A DNA stretch of 7,825 bases from positions 1 to 7,825 of the forward strand of contig CALZCR010000063.1 of the NCBI GenBank assembly GCA_945631445.1. The letters run 5' to 3'. Positions 1 through 5,371 of this stretch are shown here, in pieces. A program made the position numbers and the translations under genes. Source of the stretch: an uncultured Corynebacterium sp. GTDB taxonomy: Bacteria; Actinomycetota; Actinomycetes; Mycobacteriales; Mycobacteriaceae. The notes beneath the pieces were generated by a model that was not told the origin of the DNA, did not search any database, and was given only the letters and a program-made list of their open reading frames with translations. Position 1 is the first letter of the stretch, and every line of letters starts with the position of its first letter.

Positions 1-2
1 AC

Positions 3-401
3 CCGGAAGCCATGGCCGGCGACCCGATCGACGCCATGAACTGGGTCAACATGATCATGCTCGCAGTCTTGGGCCAGTTCATCGCCTGGACCTTCGTCCA
101 GATCGGCTCCTCCAACATGGACGCCACCCTCTCCGGCGGCCTGCTGCTGCTGTCCCCGGTCTCCACGATCTTCATCGCCGCCATCATCTACGGCGAGATC
201 CCGACCATCCTGCAGGTCCTCGGTGTGGTCCTGGTCCTGGGCGCGGTGGGATACCAGAACGGAGTGCACAAGCTCTTTATCAAGGGCAAGGACGTCAAGC
301 CGGCGGGGCTGGAAAAGCAACACTCGGACAGTTACCGGGAAGGAAACTTCGCGGAGGCCGGTACAGCCGGCACCGAGGCCCGCACCACTCGAGAAGAGTA
401 A
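3..401 (+). CDS. DMT/EamA-family transporter, C-terminal fragment (5' end outside window)
   Basis: This is the end of an integral membrane protein; the frame is open to the left edge, so the start lies upstream and the ATG at 12 is probably internal. The visible part has three hydrophobic stretches: roughly residues 10-30 after that ATG (NWVNMIMLAVLGQFIAW...), 36-60 (LSGGLLLLSPVSTIFIAAII) and 66-82 (ILQVLGVVLVLGAVGY). The pattern SPVSTIFIAAIIYGEIPT followed by a Gly-rich last helix is typical of the second EamA repeat of drug/metabolite transporters, where a conserved Glu (here in YGEIP) precedes the last helix. A hydrophilic, probably cytoplasmic tail of about 45 residues follows. Known members export amino acids, nucleosides or other metabolites; the substrate cannot be told from this fragment. 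Hairpins at 434-497 separate it from fba, so it is probably a separate transcription unit. The family call is from sequence pattern only. Confidence 0.75.
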   Translation, partial: PEAMAGDPIDAMNWVNMIMLAVLGQFIAWTFVQIGSSNMDATLSGGLLLLSPVSTIFIAAIIYGEIPTILQVLGVVLVLGAVGYQNGVHKLFIKGKDVKPAGLEKQHSDSYREGNFAEAGTAGTEARTTREE

Positions 402-433
402 CTGAAGGCTCCTGACTTCCATCGGATGAATCA

Positions 434-470
434 CACGCCGCGCCATTTGGACGCGGCGTGTTCCGCTTTC
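434..470 (+). terminator. Intrinsic terminator after the transporter gene
   Basis: A perfect 9-bp inverted repeat, CACGCCGCG (434-442) and CGCGGCGTG (452-460), encloses a 9-base loop. It is followed by a weakly T-rich tract (TTCCGCTTTC, 461-470). It starts 33 bases after the transporter stop codon. The T tract is interrupted, so termination may be incomplete. Confidence 0.6.
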
Positions 471-497
471 CCTCTCCCCGCAACCGGCGGGGAGGGG
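471..497 (+). terminator. Second GC-rich hairpin, possible back-up terminator or leader structure
   Basis: The arms 471-481 and 487-497 can form an 11-bp stem (one T-G wobble) around the 5-base loop AACCG, directly after the first terminator. No T tract follows. It could be a tandem terminator of the U-tract-less kind proposed for actinobacteria, or part of the fba upstream region. The structure is plain in the sequence; its role is inference. Confidence 0.4.
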
Positions 498-507
498 GTG
501 GCCATGG

Positions 508-537
508 CGGGCATGTCGGCCTTAAAGAAGGCATACT
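508..537 (+). promoter_or_regulatory. Possible fba promoter
   Basis: CATACT (532-537) resembles a -10 box (4 of 6 to TATAAT). A poor -35 candidate, CGGGCA (508-513), lies 18 bases upstream. A small 5-bp hairpin (GCCTT 519-523 with AAGGC 528-532) overlaps the spacer. The predicted transcript would start near 544, giving a leader of about 75 bases. No better -10 was found in 498-617, but the match is weak. Confidence 0.3.
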
Positions 538-617
538 GACAGTTAACGCGCTGCACGTGGAGGCGCGACCTGTGCACTGAACGCACCAACACGCATACGT
601 GACGGAGGAATATAGAT

Positions 618-1652
618 ATGCCTATCGCAACTCCCGAGGTCTACAACGAGATGCTCGACCGCGCCAAGGAAGGCGGCTACGCCTACCCCGCGATCAACTG
701 CACCTCGTCTGAGACGATCAACGCCGCTCTGAAGGGCTTCGCCGAGGCTGAGTCCGACGGCATCATCCAGTTCTCCACTGGTGGCTCCGAGTTCGGCTCT
801 GGCCTGGGGGTGAAGAACATGGTCGCCGGAGCGACCGCCCTGGCTGCCTTCGCTCACGAAGCGGCAAAGCACTACGGCATCAACGTCGCACTGCACACCG
901 ACCATTGCCAGAAGGAAAAGCTGGACACCTTCGTGCGTCCGCTGCTCGAGATCTCCCAGGAGCGCGTCAACGCCGGCCAGCTGCCGCTGTTCCAGTCCCA
1001 CATGTGGGACGGTTCCGCCGTCGAGCTGGAGGAGAACCTGGAGATCGCACAGGAACTGCTGGCGAAGTCCACGGCGGCGAACATCATCCTCGAGGTCGAG
1101 ATCGGCGTCGTCGGCGGCGAAGAAGACGGCGTGACCGGCGAGATGGGTGACAAAATGTACACCACCCCGGAGGACTTCGAGAAGACCGTCGACGCTTTGG
1201 GCCTAGGCGAGAAGGGGCGCTACCTGCTGGCCGCCACCTTCGGCAACGTCCACGGCGTATACAAGCCGGGCAACGTCAAGCTGCGCCCGGAGATCCTGCG
1301 CCAGGGCCAGGACGTCGCTGTCAAGAAGGCTGGCCTGGAGGCCGGCGCCAAGCCGTTCGACCTGGTCTTCCACGGTGGCTCCGGCTCGTCCGTCGAGGAC
1401 ATCGAAGAGGCGCTGTCCTATGGCGTGATCAAGATGAACGTCGACACCGACACCCAGTATGCCTTCAGCCGCCCGATCGTCAGCCACATGTTCGAAAACT
1501 ACGACGGTGTGCTCAAGATCGACGGAGAGGTCGGCGACAAGAAGGTCTACGACCCGCGCAGCTACCTCAAGAAGGCTGAGCAGTCCATGGCCGAGCGCGT
1601 CATCGAGTCCTGCCAGGACCTGCACTCCGTGGGCAAGTCCGTCTCCAAGTAG
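618..1652 (+). CDS. fba: Class II fructose-bisphosphate aldolase
   Basis: This enzyme reversibly cleaves fructose-1,6-bisphosphate to dihydroxyacetone phosphate and glyceraldehyde-3-phosphate in cytosolic glycolysis and gluconeogenesis, using Zn2+. At 344 aa it has the usual corynebacterial length. Family signatures are intact: HTDHC at 93-97 (D95 is the likely catalytic Asp, H96 a zinc ligand), LEVEIG with E161 and GGEEDG with E169 (positions equivalent to E. coli E174 and E182), VHGVYKPGN with zinc ligand H212, FHGGSGS with zinc ligand H252, and NVDTDTQ at 274-280 for phosphate/substrate contact. The ATG at 618 is fixed by GGAGG at 604-608, nine bases upstream, and by alignment of the N-terminus. 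Codon choice is strongly biased to C-ending codons, as expected for a highly expressed gene. Terminators on both sides indicate monocistronic transcription. In C. glutamicum this gene is called fda or fba. Confidence 0.97.
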   Translation: MPIATPEVYNEMLDRAKEGGYAYPAINCTSSETINAALKGFAEAESDGIIQFSTGGSEFGSGLGVKNMVAGATALAAFAHEAAKHYGINVALHTDHCQKEKLDTFVRPLLEISQERVNAGQLPLFQSHMWDGSAVELEENLEIAQELLAKSTAANIILEVEIGVVGGEEDGVTGEMGDKMYTTPEDFEKTVDALGLGEKGRYLLAATFGNVHGVYKPGNVKLRPEILRQGQDVAVKKAGLEAGAKPFDLVFHGGSGSSVEDIEEALSYGVIKMNVDTDTQYAFSRPIVSHMFENYDGVLKIDGEVGDKKVYDPRSYLKKAEQSMAERVIESCQDLHSVGKSVSK

Positions 1653-1668
1653 GACCGCACCCCGCGTC

Positions 1669-1708
1669 ACTCCCCGTCCGCCCGTTCTGCGGCGACGGGG
1701 AGTTTTTC
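1669..1708 (+). terminator. Rho-independent terminator of fba
   Basis: A perfect 10-bp stem, ACTCCCCGTC (1669-1678) and GACGGGGAGT (1694-1703), encloses a 15-base loop that can itself add three G-C pairs. The stem runs straight into TTTTTC (1703-1708). It begins 17 bases after the fba stop codon. This is the best intrinsic terminator in the window. Confidence 0.92.
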
Positions 1709-1715
1709 TGTGTGG

Positions 1716-1745
1716 TGTGGCGCGGCCCCCGCGGGGCGATAAGCT
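1716..1745 (+). promoter_or_regulatory. Likely leaderless promoter of the FUSC gene
   Basis: TAAGCT (1740-1745) fits the corynebacterial -10 pattern TANNNT and ends six bases before the ATG at 1752, so the predicted +1 is the A of the start codon. A weak -35-like TGTGGC lies at 1716-1721. No Shine-Dalgarno sequence precedes the ATG, which agrees with a leaderless mRNA, a frequent arrangement in Corynebacterium. Confidence 0.45.
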
Positions 1746-1751
1746 CAGAGC

Positions 1752-2927
1752 ATGGCAAAACAACGCATGGGCACGAGGGAGAGGCTCAAGGTCATCGACC
1801 AATCCCTGCAGGCGCGGTCGCGCCGCCTGCGGACACGCGCCATCTCCATCCTTCAAATCACCATCGCGGCGGGCGTGGCCTATTGGGCCGCGCAGCAGTT
1901 GCTGGGCCACGAGATGCCGTTCTTCGCCCCCATCACGGTGGTCATCATTCTCGGCCTGTCGGGCGTCGACCGCATCAAGCGGGCGCTGGACATGTCGCTG
2001 GGAAGTGTCCTCGGCGTACTGGTCGGAGACTTGCTGTCTCTGTGGCTGGGACCGGGCGCTTGGCAGTTAGCCATCATCGTGGCGGTGTCGCTGACGCTGG
2101 CGTCGTTCGTCACCACTTCCCAGCTGGTCAACAATCAGGTCGCCATCGGCGCGATCCTGATCTCCACGATCATGCCGACCGGTGCGGAGACGACCGGGCT
2201 GGACCGCACCATGGACGCCGTCGTGGGCTCTCTCATCGGCTTGTTGGCGGTGGCGCTGATCCCGTCGGCGCCGCTGCGCCGGGGCCGAGCGCAGGCGGCG
2301 AAGGTGTTGGAGATGGCTTCGTCGGTGTTGGACGACATCTCTGCCGGCCTGCGCGAGCGCGACGTGAAAAAGATCGATGAGGCGTTGACCGCCGCCCGCG
2401 GTTCGCAGGACAGCATCAACGCCATGGAGACCGCGGCGCGTTCGGGGCTGGAGACGTCCCGGTTGTCGCCGATTTTATGGAGTGCGCGCAGGCACGTGCG
2501 CCACTTCGAACGGGCGGTTCACCCGGTGGACAACATGGTCCGTAACGCGCGGGTGTTGGCTCGGCGGGCGTTGGTGCTCACGGAGGACCGGGACGAGGTC
2601 AGCGAAACGCAGCTGGAGATCCTCGATGAATTGGCTGACGTGTCTTTGGCTTTGAGCGACGTGTTCGAGGGCAAGGATGAGGCGGAGGAGGCGTTGCAGA
2701 TTCCGGAGTTGGTCAACCGTCTGCGGGCGCTGGGCGCGAAGGCGGGCATGGACGTCGTGGACGACAAGTCGGTGCTGTCCGCTTATGTGATTTTGGCGCA
2801 GTCGCGCTCGATCATCTCGGATCTGCTGGAAGTCTGCGGCATGTCGCGGGAGTCTGCGGTGTCGGTGCTGTCTCCGACCTCGGAGACCCCGGCGTATCCG
2901 CCGGAAGTCTGGGAGGACGAGGCTTAG
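1752..2927 (+). CDS. FUSC-family (aromatic acid exporter-like) membrane protein
   Basis: This is a predicted inner-membrane protein of 391 aa. The N-terminal half has about six hydrophobic segments near residues 31-50, 56-70, 82-99, 104-122, 128-142 and 153-171. The run FFAPITVVIILG at 57-68 matches the 'pFWApi.av' pattern at the second helix of FUSC/ArAE proteins. The C-terminal half (about 175-365) is soluble, helical and rich in Arg/Glu/Ala, as is usual for the cytoplasmic part of this family. Relatives such as AaeB export aromatic carboxylates, but many actinobacterial members have no known substrate, so only the family is claimed. The ATG at 1752 is chosen because a -10 box places transcription start at that base; a second ATG at 1767 is possible. 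Codon use is more relaxed (more TTG, GCG and TCG) than in fba or purA, suggesting modest expression. It converges with the DUF2382 gene and seems to be transcribed alone. Confidence 0.8.
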   Translation: MAKQRMGTRERLKVIDQSLQARSRRLRTRAISILQITIAAGVAYWAAQQLLGHEMPFFAPITVVIILGLSGVDRIKRALDMSLGSVLGVLVGDLLSLWLGPGAWQLAIIVAVSLTLASFVTTSQLVNNQVAIGAILISTIMPTGAETTGLDRTMDAVVGSLIGLLAVALIPSAPLRRGRAQAAKVLEMASSVLDDISAGLRERDVKKIDEALTAARGSQDSINAMETAARSGLETSRLSPILWSARRHVRHFERAVHPVDNMVRNARVLARRALVLTEDRDEVSETQLEILDELADVSLALSDVFEGKDEAEEALQIPELVNRLRALGAKAGMDVVDDKSVLSAYVILAQSRSIISDLLEVCGMSRESAVSVLSPTSETPAYPPEVWEDEA

Positions 2928-2936
2928 CGGACGCGA

Positions 2937-2977
2937 ATGAACCCCGGCTGTTCCGAAAGGGAACTGCCGGGGTTCAT
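2937..2977. terminator. Long hairpin between convergent genes, probable bidirectional terminator
   Basis: A perfect 12-bp inverted repeat, ATGAACCCCGGC (2937-2948) and GCCGGGGTTCAT (2966-2977), continues after one T-T mismatch into a further 5-bp stem, GTTCC (2950-2954) with GGAAC (2960-2964), closed by GAAAG. It lies 9 bases after the FUSC stop and 37 bases beyond the stop of the minus-strand DUF2382 gene. Neither side has a T tract, so it may act as a transcript end-protecting or U-tract-less terminator. Confidence 0.65.
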
Positions 2978-3014
2978 GGCGTCAGGACTGGTTCAGGCGC
3001 GGGGTTCGCGGCAC

Positions 3015-3911
3015 TTAGCGCTGGTCGCGGCGACGGGCGGCGTCTTCATCGACGATGCCGTCGGCCTCGATGCGCTCCTTGGCCACGTCCTCGGAGACGG
3101 TCTCGGTGTCGCGGACGGTGTCCTTTTCCAGGCTGACCTTCTCGACCGGGACGGTTTCCTTGGTGACGTTGACGCGCTCCTCGCTGAGGGTGACGGAGGC
3201 TTCGTCCTCGCCGAGGTCGGCGTTGCGGACGGCGGCGGCGTCCTCCGCGGTCAGCGGGGTGCGCTCGATGTGGACCTCTTCGCGCTCGACCGGGACCTCG
3301 ACGGTCTCGGTGTCGTGGACGACGTACTTGCGCAGACGGGCCTCACCGGTGTTGACGCGCTCCTTGTCGACGTTCAGGCGCTCCTCGGAGCGGACGATGC
3401 CGTCGTTCTCGGTGACGGCGACGCGCTCTGCGTCCGTCTTCGGGGCGACGCCAGGTGCGACGCCTGCTGCTCCGGTGTTGGGGCGGTTGACGTCGGCGAC
3501 GTCCTGGTCTGCGCCACCGCCGACGCCAGCGGTGCGTGGCTGGTCGGTCACACCGGTGCGGCCACGGTGGTCCGGCTCGTAGGTGGTGACGTTTTCGGTC
3601 GCGTCCAGGCCGTAGTGGGCGTAGAGGGACTGCTGCTCGTCGGTGGAGAGGTGGGCCTCGTCCTCCAGGTTCGGAGCGTCCTTGATGCGGTCCTTGTTGA
3701 AGGCCAGGCGCAGGTCCTCACCGGCCAGGGAGTGGCCGCGCAGCGGGACGAGGGAGGAGTTCATGCCGAACAGGCCGTGGTTAACCTCAACGAAATCCGG
3801 CTGGCCGGTGGTGTCGTTGATGTAGACCTCCTTGACGTTGCCCAGCTTGTCGCCGTCGACGTCGTAAGCGGTGGCGTCGAGCAGTTCGCGGATCTGACGG
3901 TTGGTAGCCAT
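3015..3911 (-). CDS. PRC-barrel / DUF2382 (YsnF/AvaK-like) stress-type protein
   Basis: This 298-aa soluble, highly charged protein has three parts. Residues 1-80 form a PRC-barrel-like domain (DVDGDKLGNVKEVYIND..., then GQPDFVEVNHGLFG and VPLRG). Residues about 110-160 are a Gly/Ala/Pro/Asp-rich flexible linker. Residues about 160-287 are a DUF2382 domain, rich in Glu, Val, Arg and Thr. The DUF2382 part shows a two-fold internal repeat: EERLNVDKERVNTGEARLRK...DTETVEV (176-206) and EERVNVTKETVPVEKVSLEK...DTETVSE (244-274). Families with this architecture are often linked to stress or desiccation responses, but no biochemical role is firmly established. The ATG at 3911 has a strong Shine-Dalgarno GGAGGAA (complement of 3918-3924) six bases upstream. 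No signal peptide or membrane helix is seen. Upstream is a 366-bp low-GC spacer; the gene appears monocistronic. Confidence 0.85.
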   Translation of the reverse strand: MATNRQIRELLDATAYDVDGDKLGNVKEVYINDTTGQPDFVEVNHGLFGMNSSLVPLRGHSLAGEDLRLAFNKDRIKDAPNLEDEAHLSTDEQQSLYAHYGLDATENVTTYEPDHRGRTGVTDQPRTAGVGGGADQDVADVNRPNTGAAGVAPGVAPKTDAERVAVTENDGIVRSEERLNVDKERVNTGEARLRKYVVHDTETVEVPVEREEVHIERTPLTAEDAAAVRNADLGEDEASVTLSEERVNVTKETVPVEKVSLEKDTVRDTETVSEDVAKERIEADGIVDEDAARRRDQR

Positions 3912-4055
3912 GTGATGTTCCTCCAGTGAAAGTTGTTTTTCGTGCGGTATCTAAATTTCTGTGGTGTGAAGCGCTATCGGTGTGCCTCATCGACCAACAC
4001 CATCCACGTTAAGAACGTTCGCTGAAGATTGCTTGGACGGTTGTTCAAGAAAGTA

Positions 4056-4205
4056 TGGGCGCCGATCTGGTCCTTGAAATGTGGCGGACATGCGCCTAAC
4101 CCACGTCAATTGCAGGGCACGGGCGCCAAAAGGGGTGGATACGCAGCCCCGATTTGGAATTTCGACCAACCCTGGGTAGGGGCAAAAGTGACATCCCGGC
4201 GCCCA
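4056..4205. repeat. 150-bp segment bounded by 9-bp inverted repeats
   Basis: TGGGCGCCG (4056-4064) and its exact reverse complement CGGCGCCCA (4197-4205) bound a 150-bp segment. A related CGGGCGCCA lies inside at 4120-4128. GAAAG occurs just outside both ends (4049-4053 and 4206-4210), separated from the left end by TA. This might be a miniature mobile element, a repeat-type intergenic element, or chance: by my rough estimate a 9-bp match in a spacer of this size is expected about once in ten such spacers. No transposase or known terminal sequence is recognised. Confidence 0.25.
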
Positions 4206-4235
4206 GAAAGATTGGAGATTCCTCAAAGTCACATC
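4185..4235 (+). repeat. Pair of 11-bp direct repeats, 40 bp apart
   Basis: AAAGTGACATC (4185-4195) and AAAGTCACATC (4225-4235) differ at one base, and their starts are 40 bp apart, close to four helical turns. They straddle the right end of the inverted-repeat segment. They could be paired protein-binding sites upstream of the DUF2382 gene; nothing identifies a protein. Confidence 0.3.
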
Positions 4236-4259
4236 ACAGGTAAGTAAAGATTTGTCAAT

Positions 4260-4275
4260 GGTGATCTTCGTCACA
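4260..4275. promoter_or_regulatory. CRP/GlxR-like palindrome
   Basis: GGTGATCTTCGTCACA matches nine of the ten half-site bases of the corynebacterial GlxR consensus TGTGA-N6-TCACA. The preferred central TA is only half present. It lies at the very 3' end of the kinase-like gene's region and about 350 bp upstream of the DUF2382 start, far for direct control of that gene unless its promoter is distal. It could also be read as a weak 4-bp hairpin after the stop codon of the neighbouring gene. Confidence 0.3.
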
Positions 4276-4277
4276 CT

Positions 4278-5261
4278 CTATATTCTGACGGACTGGAGGT
4301 CCCGCAGGTGTCGATAGAAGGTCACTCGCGTGACCGGGCGCTTGCCGCGCACCCCGTCCACGGTGACGGCGACGTCGGCGCCACCGCTTTGCACCGCCCG
4401 TCCGCGCAGCACGGAGTCGGGGTCGACCCCGCCGGGCTCCAGCGGCGCCTGCTCCACCAGCCACGCCAGGCCCTTTGTCTCTGACCAGGCCTGCACTTGC
4501 ACCGGTGGCATCGAGCCAGCCATTCTTTTGCCGATCCAGCCACGCAGGCCGCGGCCGCCGCGCTGGTCCTCCGGCACCGTCGCCGGGGTGGTCATGCGCA
4601 CCGCGGCGATGCCGGGGGCGTCGGCGGTGGGCACCAGGCGGGCGCCGAACTGGCCGTAGAAACGAGCCTCTTCCTGCCGGCTTTCGGCGAAGACCAGGGT
4701 GTCGTCGTCGACGACGATCTCGCCGACGAAGGAACGGTCGTCCCAGGCGGTGATCGTCGCGGAACCGGCGACCACCAGGCCCGCGTCGTTGCGGATCGTC
4801 GGCATGGGACGGACCGAACCGGCCGCCGCCAGCCGGAACGCGGCCTCCGAGGATGCGGGCAAGGACCAGGTCGTGGCGGCGGGGGAGCCGGGCGTGGTCG
4901 GAACATAACCGACGGTCACCCACAGGTAGTCGGCGCGCATCATGCGGGTGAGCACCGCGGACAAGGCGGCGTCGGAGCCGACCACCACCACCCGCAGCTG
5001 CTCTTCGGGCCGCTGCGGCGCGAACCTGGGCTCGCGCAGGTGTTCGACGTCGGGCTGCGCCGAGATCTCGTCGAGGGACGGCGTTGGGTCGACGGGCAGG
5101 GCCTCGGCGGCGGCCTCGTCCAGAACCCGCAGCTCCTTCCGGATAGGCACGGCAGAGACGTCGACGGTCTCAAGCTGGCGGACGTCGATGAGCTCACGAA
5201 GCACGGACACGTCGGGGACCTGGAACTCCGGGGCCCCGCACCGCATGACGATAAGGCGCAT
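4278..5261 (-). CDS. Degenerate diacylglycerol/lipid-kinase-fold protein (function unknown)
   Basis: This is a 327-aa soluble protein. I do not recognise it as a named family member, but its order of motifs follows DAGK/YegS-type lipid kinases. VVVVGSDAALSAVLTRM (91-107) sits where kinases have GGDGT...NEV. VGYVPTTPGSPAATTWSLP (117-135) mirrors LGVIPVGTTNDFARALGIP of B. subtilis DgkB. AAGSVRPMP (146-154) mirrors the GxxRPID turn. SFVGEIVV (177-184) and the C-terminal VLRGRAV...VTVDG...TFYRHLRDLQSV (285-325) mirror the LRG, DGE and YRHIHVV parts of the beta-sandwich domain. The nucleotide-binding GGDGT is replaced by GSDAA, and the TND motif is lost, so catalysis of the usual kind is unlikely. 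The start at 5261 is set by a consensus -10 box only eight bases upstream and the lack of a ribosome-binding site. It is transcribed divergently from purA. The fold call is inference from memory alignment; a hypothetical protein of another fold remains possible. Confidence 0.55.
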   Translation of the reverse strand: MRLIVMRCGAPEFQVPDVSVLRELIDVRQLETVDVSAVPIRKELRVLDEAAAEALPVDPTPSLDEISAQPDVEHLREPRFAPQRPEEQLRVVVVGSDAALSAVLTRMMRADYLWVTVGYVPTTPGSPAATTWSLPASSEAAFRLAAAGSVRPMPTIRNDAGLVVAGSATITAWDDRSFVGEIVVDDDTLVFAESRQEEARFYGQFGARLVPTADAPGIAAVRMTTPATVPEDQRGGRGLRGWIGKRMAGSMPPVQVQAWSETKGLAWLVEQAPLEPGGVDPDSVLRGRAVQSGGADVAVTVDGVRGKRPVTRVTFYRHLRDLQSVRI

Positions 5262-5269
5262 GAAACAGG

Positions 5270-5275
5270 ATTCTA
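5270..5275 (-). promoter_or_regulatory. -10 box of a leaderless promoter for the kinase-like gene
   Basis: On the minus strand TAGAAT (5275 to 5270) is a full match to the corynebacterial TANAAT -10 and ends eight bases before the ATG at 5261. Transcription would begin at or within two bases of the start codon. No Shine-Dalgarno sequence is present. A TTGATT lies 20 bases upstream, too far for a standard -35. Confidence 0.55.
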
Positions 5276-5288
5276 GTCCCCGAGCGGG

Positions 5289-5299
5289 TAGGATTAATC
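5289..5299 (+). promoter_or_regulatory. Possible purA promoter -10 overlapping an 8-bp palindrome
   Basis: TAGGAT (5289-5294) is a reasonable -10 for purA, giving a leader of about 70 bases. It overlaps the perfect palindrome GATTAATC (5292-5299), which lies between the two divergent promoters and could be an operator or simply AT-rich promoter sequence. No good -35 is seen at 16-18 bases. The leader contains a two-codon frame ATG TCC TAA at 5301-5309 and only a weak purine-rich stretch (GGGAAAG near 5350) before the purA start. Confidence 0.35.
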
Positions 5300-5371
5300 A
5301 ATGTCCTAACGTCCGTCGATCCGTGCCGGGTCCGGACAAACCCAAGAACCGGGAAAGACTGAGACAAGCAC

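Larger units (their letters stand above)
3912..4277. other. Gene-free, low-GC spacer upstream of the DUF2382 gene
   Basis: I see no convincing gene here. The part 4021-4260 counts 126 G+C of 240 (about 52%), clearly lower than the strongly GC-rich coding sequence on both sides. Besides the separately listed repeats and palindrome, it contains ACGTT-AAG-AACGT (4006-4018), an inverted repeat with a 3-base centre. TAGATA, read on the minus strand at 3953-3948, is a possible but poor -10 for the DUF2382 gene; no good -35 partner was found. Two short open frames exist (TTG start at 4029 on plus, GTG start at 4274 on minus), but neither has a ribosome-binding site or a recognisable product. The spacer could hold the promoter and operators of the DUF2382 gene, a small RNA, or a decayed element. 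Confidence 0.6.

Noticed and set aside
618..1001. Antisense frames across fba (for example 543-1001, 872-1165 and 1203-1910 on minus)
   Set aside because: These are shadows of the confidently identified aldolase; none has a plausible start site or domain.
3911..3926. TGTGA followed by TCC near the DUF2382 start as a second GlxR site
   Set aside because: Only the left half matches; the right half reads TCCAG instead of TCACA, and the stretch is explained by the start codon and Shine-Dalgarno.
2937..3929. A 330-codon open frame on the plus strand opposite the DUF2382 gene
   Set aside because: It is an antisense shadow: the minus-strand gene has recognisable domains and a strong ribosome-binding site, while the plus frame begins inside the convergent hairpin and encodes a repetitive Val/Gly/Asp/Leu product.
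4169..4177. ACCCTGGGT short palindrome as an operator
   Set aside because: Four-base arms in this composition are common by chance and there is no second copy or promoter beside it.
4029..4247. A 72-codon plus-strand frame with TTG start in the same spacer
   Set aside because: It has no ribosome-binding site and no recognisable product, and overlaps the minus-strand frame in the same low-GC region.
3987..4274. A 95-codon minus-strand frame with GTG start in the low-GC spacer
   Set aside because: It has no ribosome-binding site, the composition is not protein-like (scattered Cys, Trp and Pro, no clear secondary structure pattern), and there is no family match that I recognise. Codon positions show no GC bias like that of real genes here.
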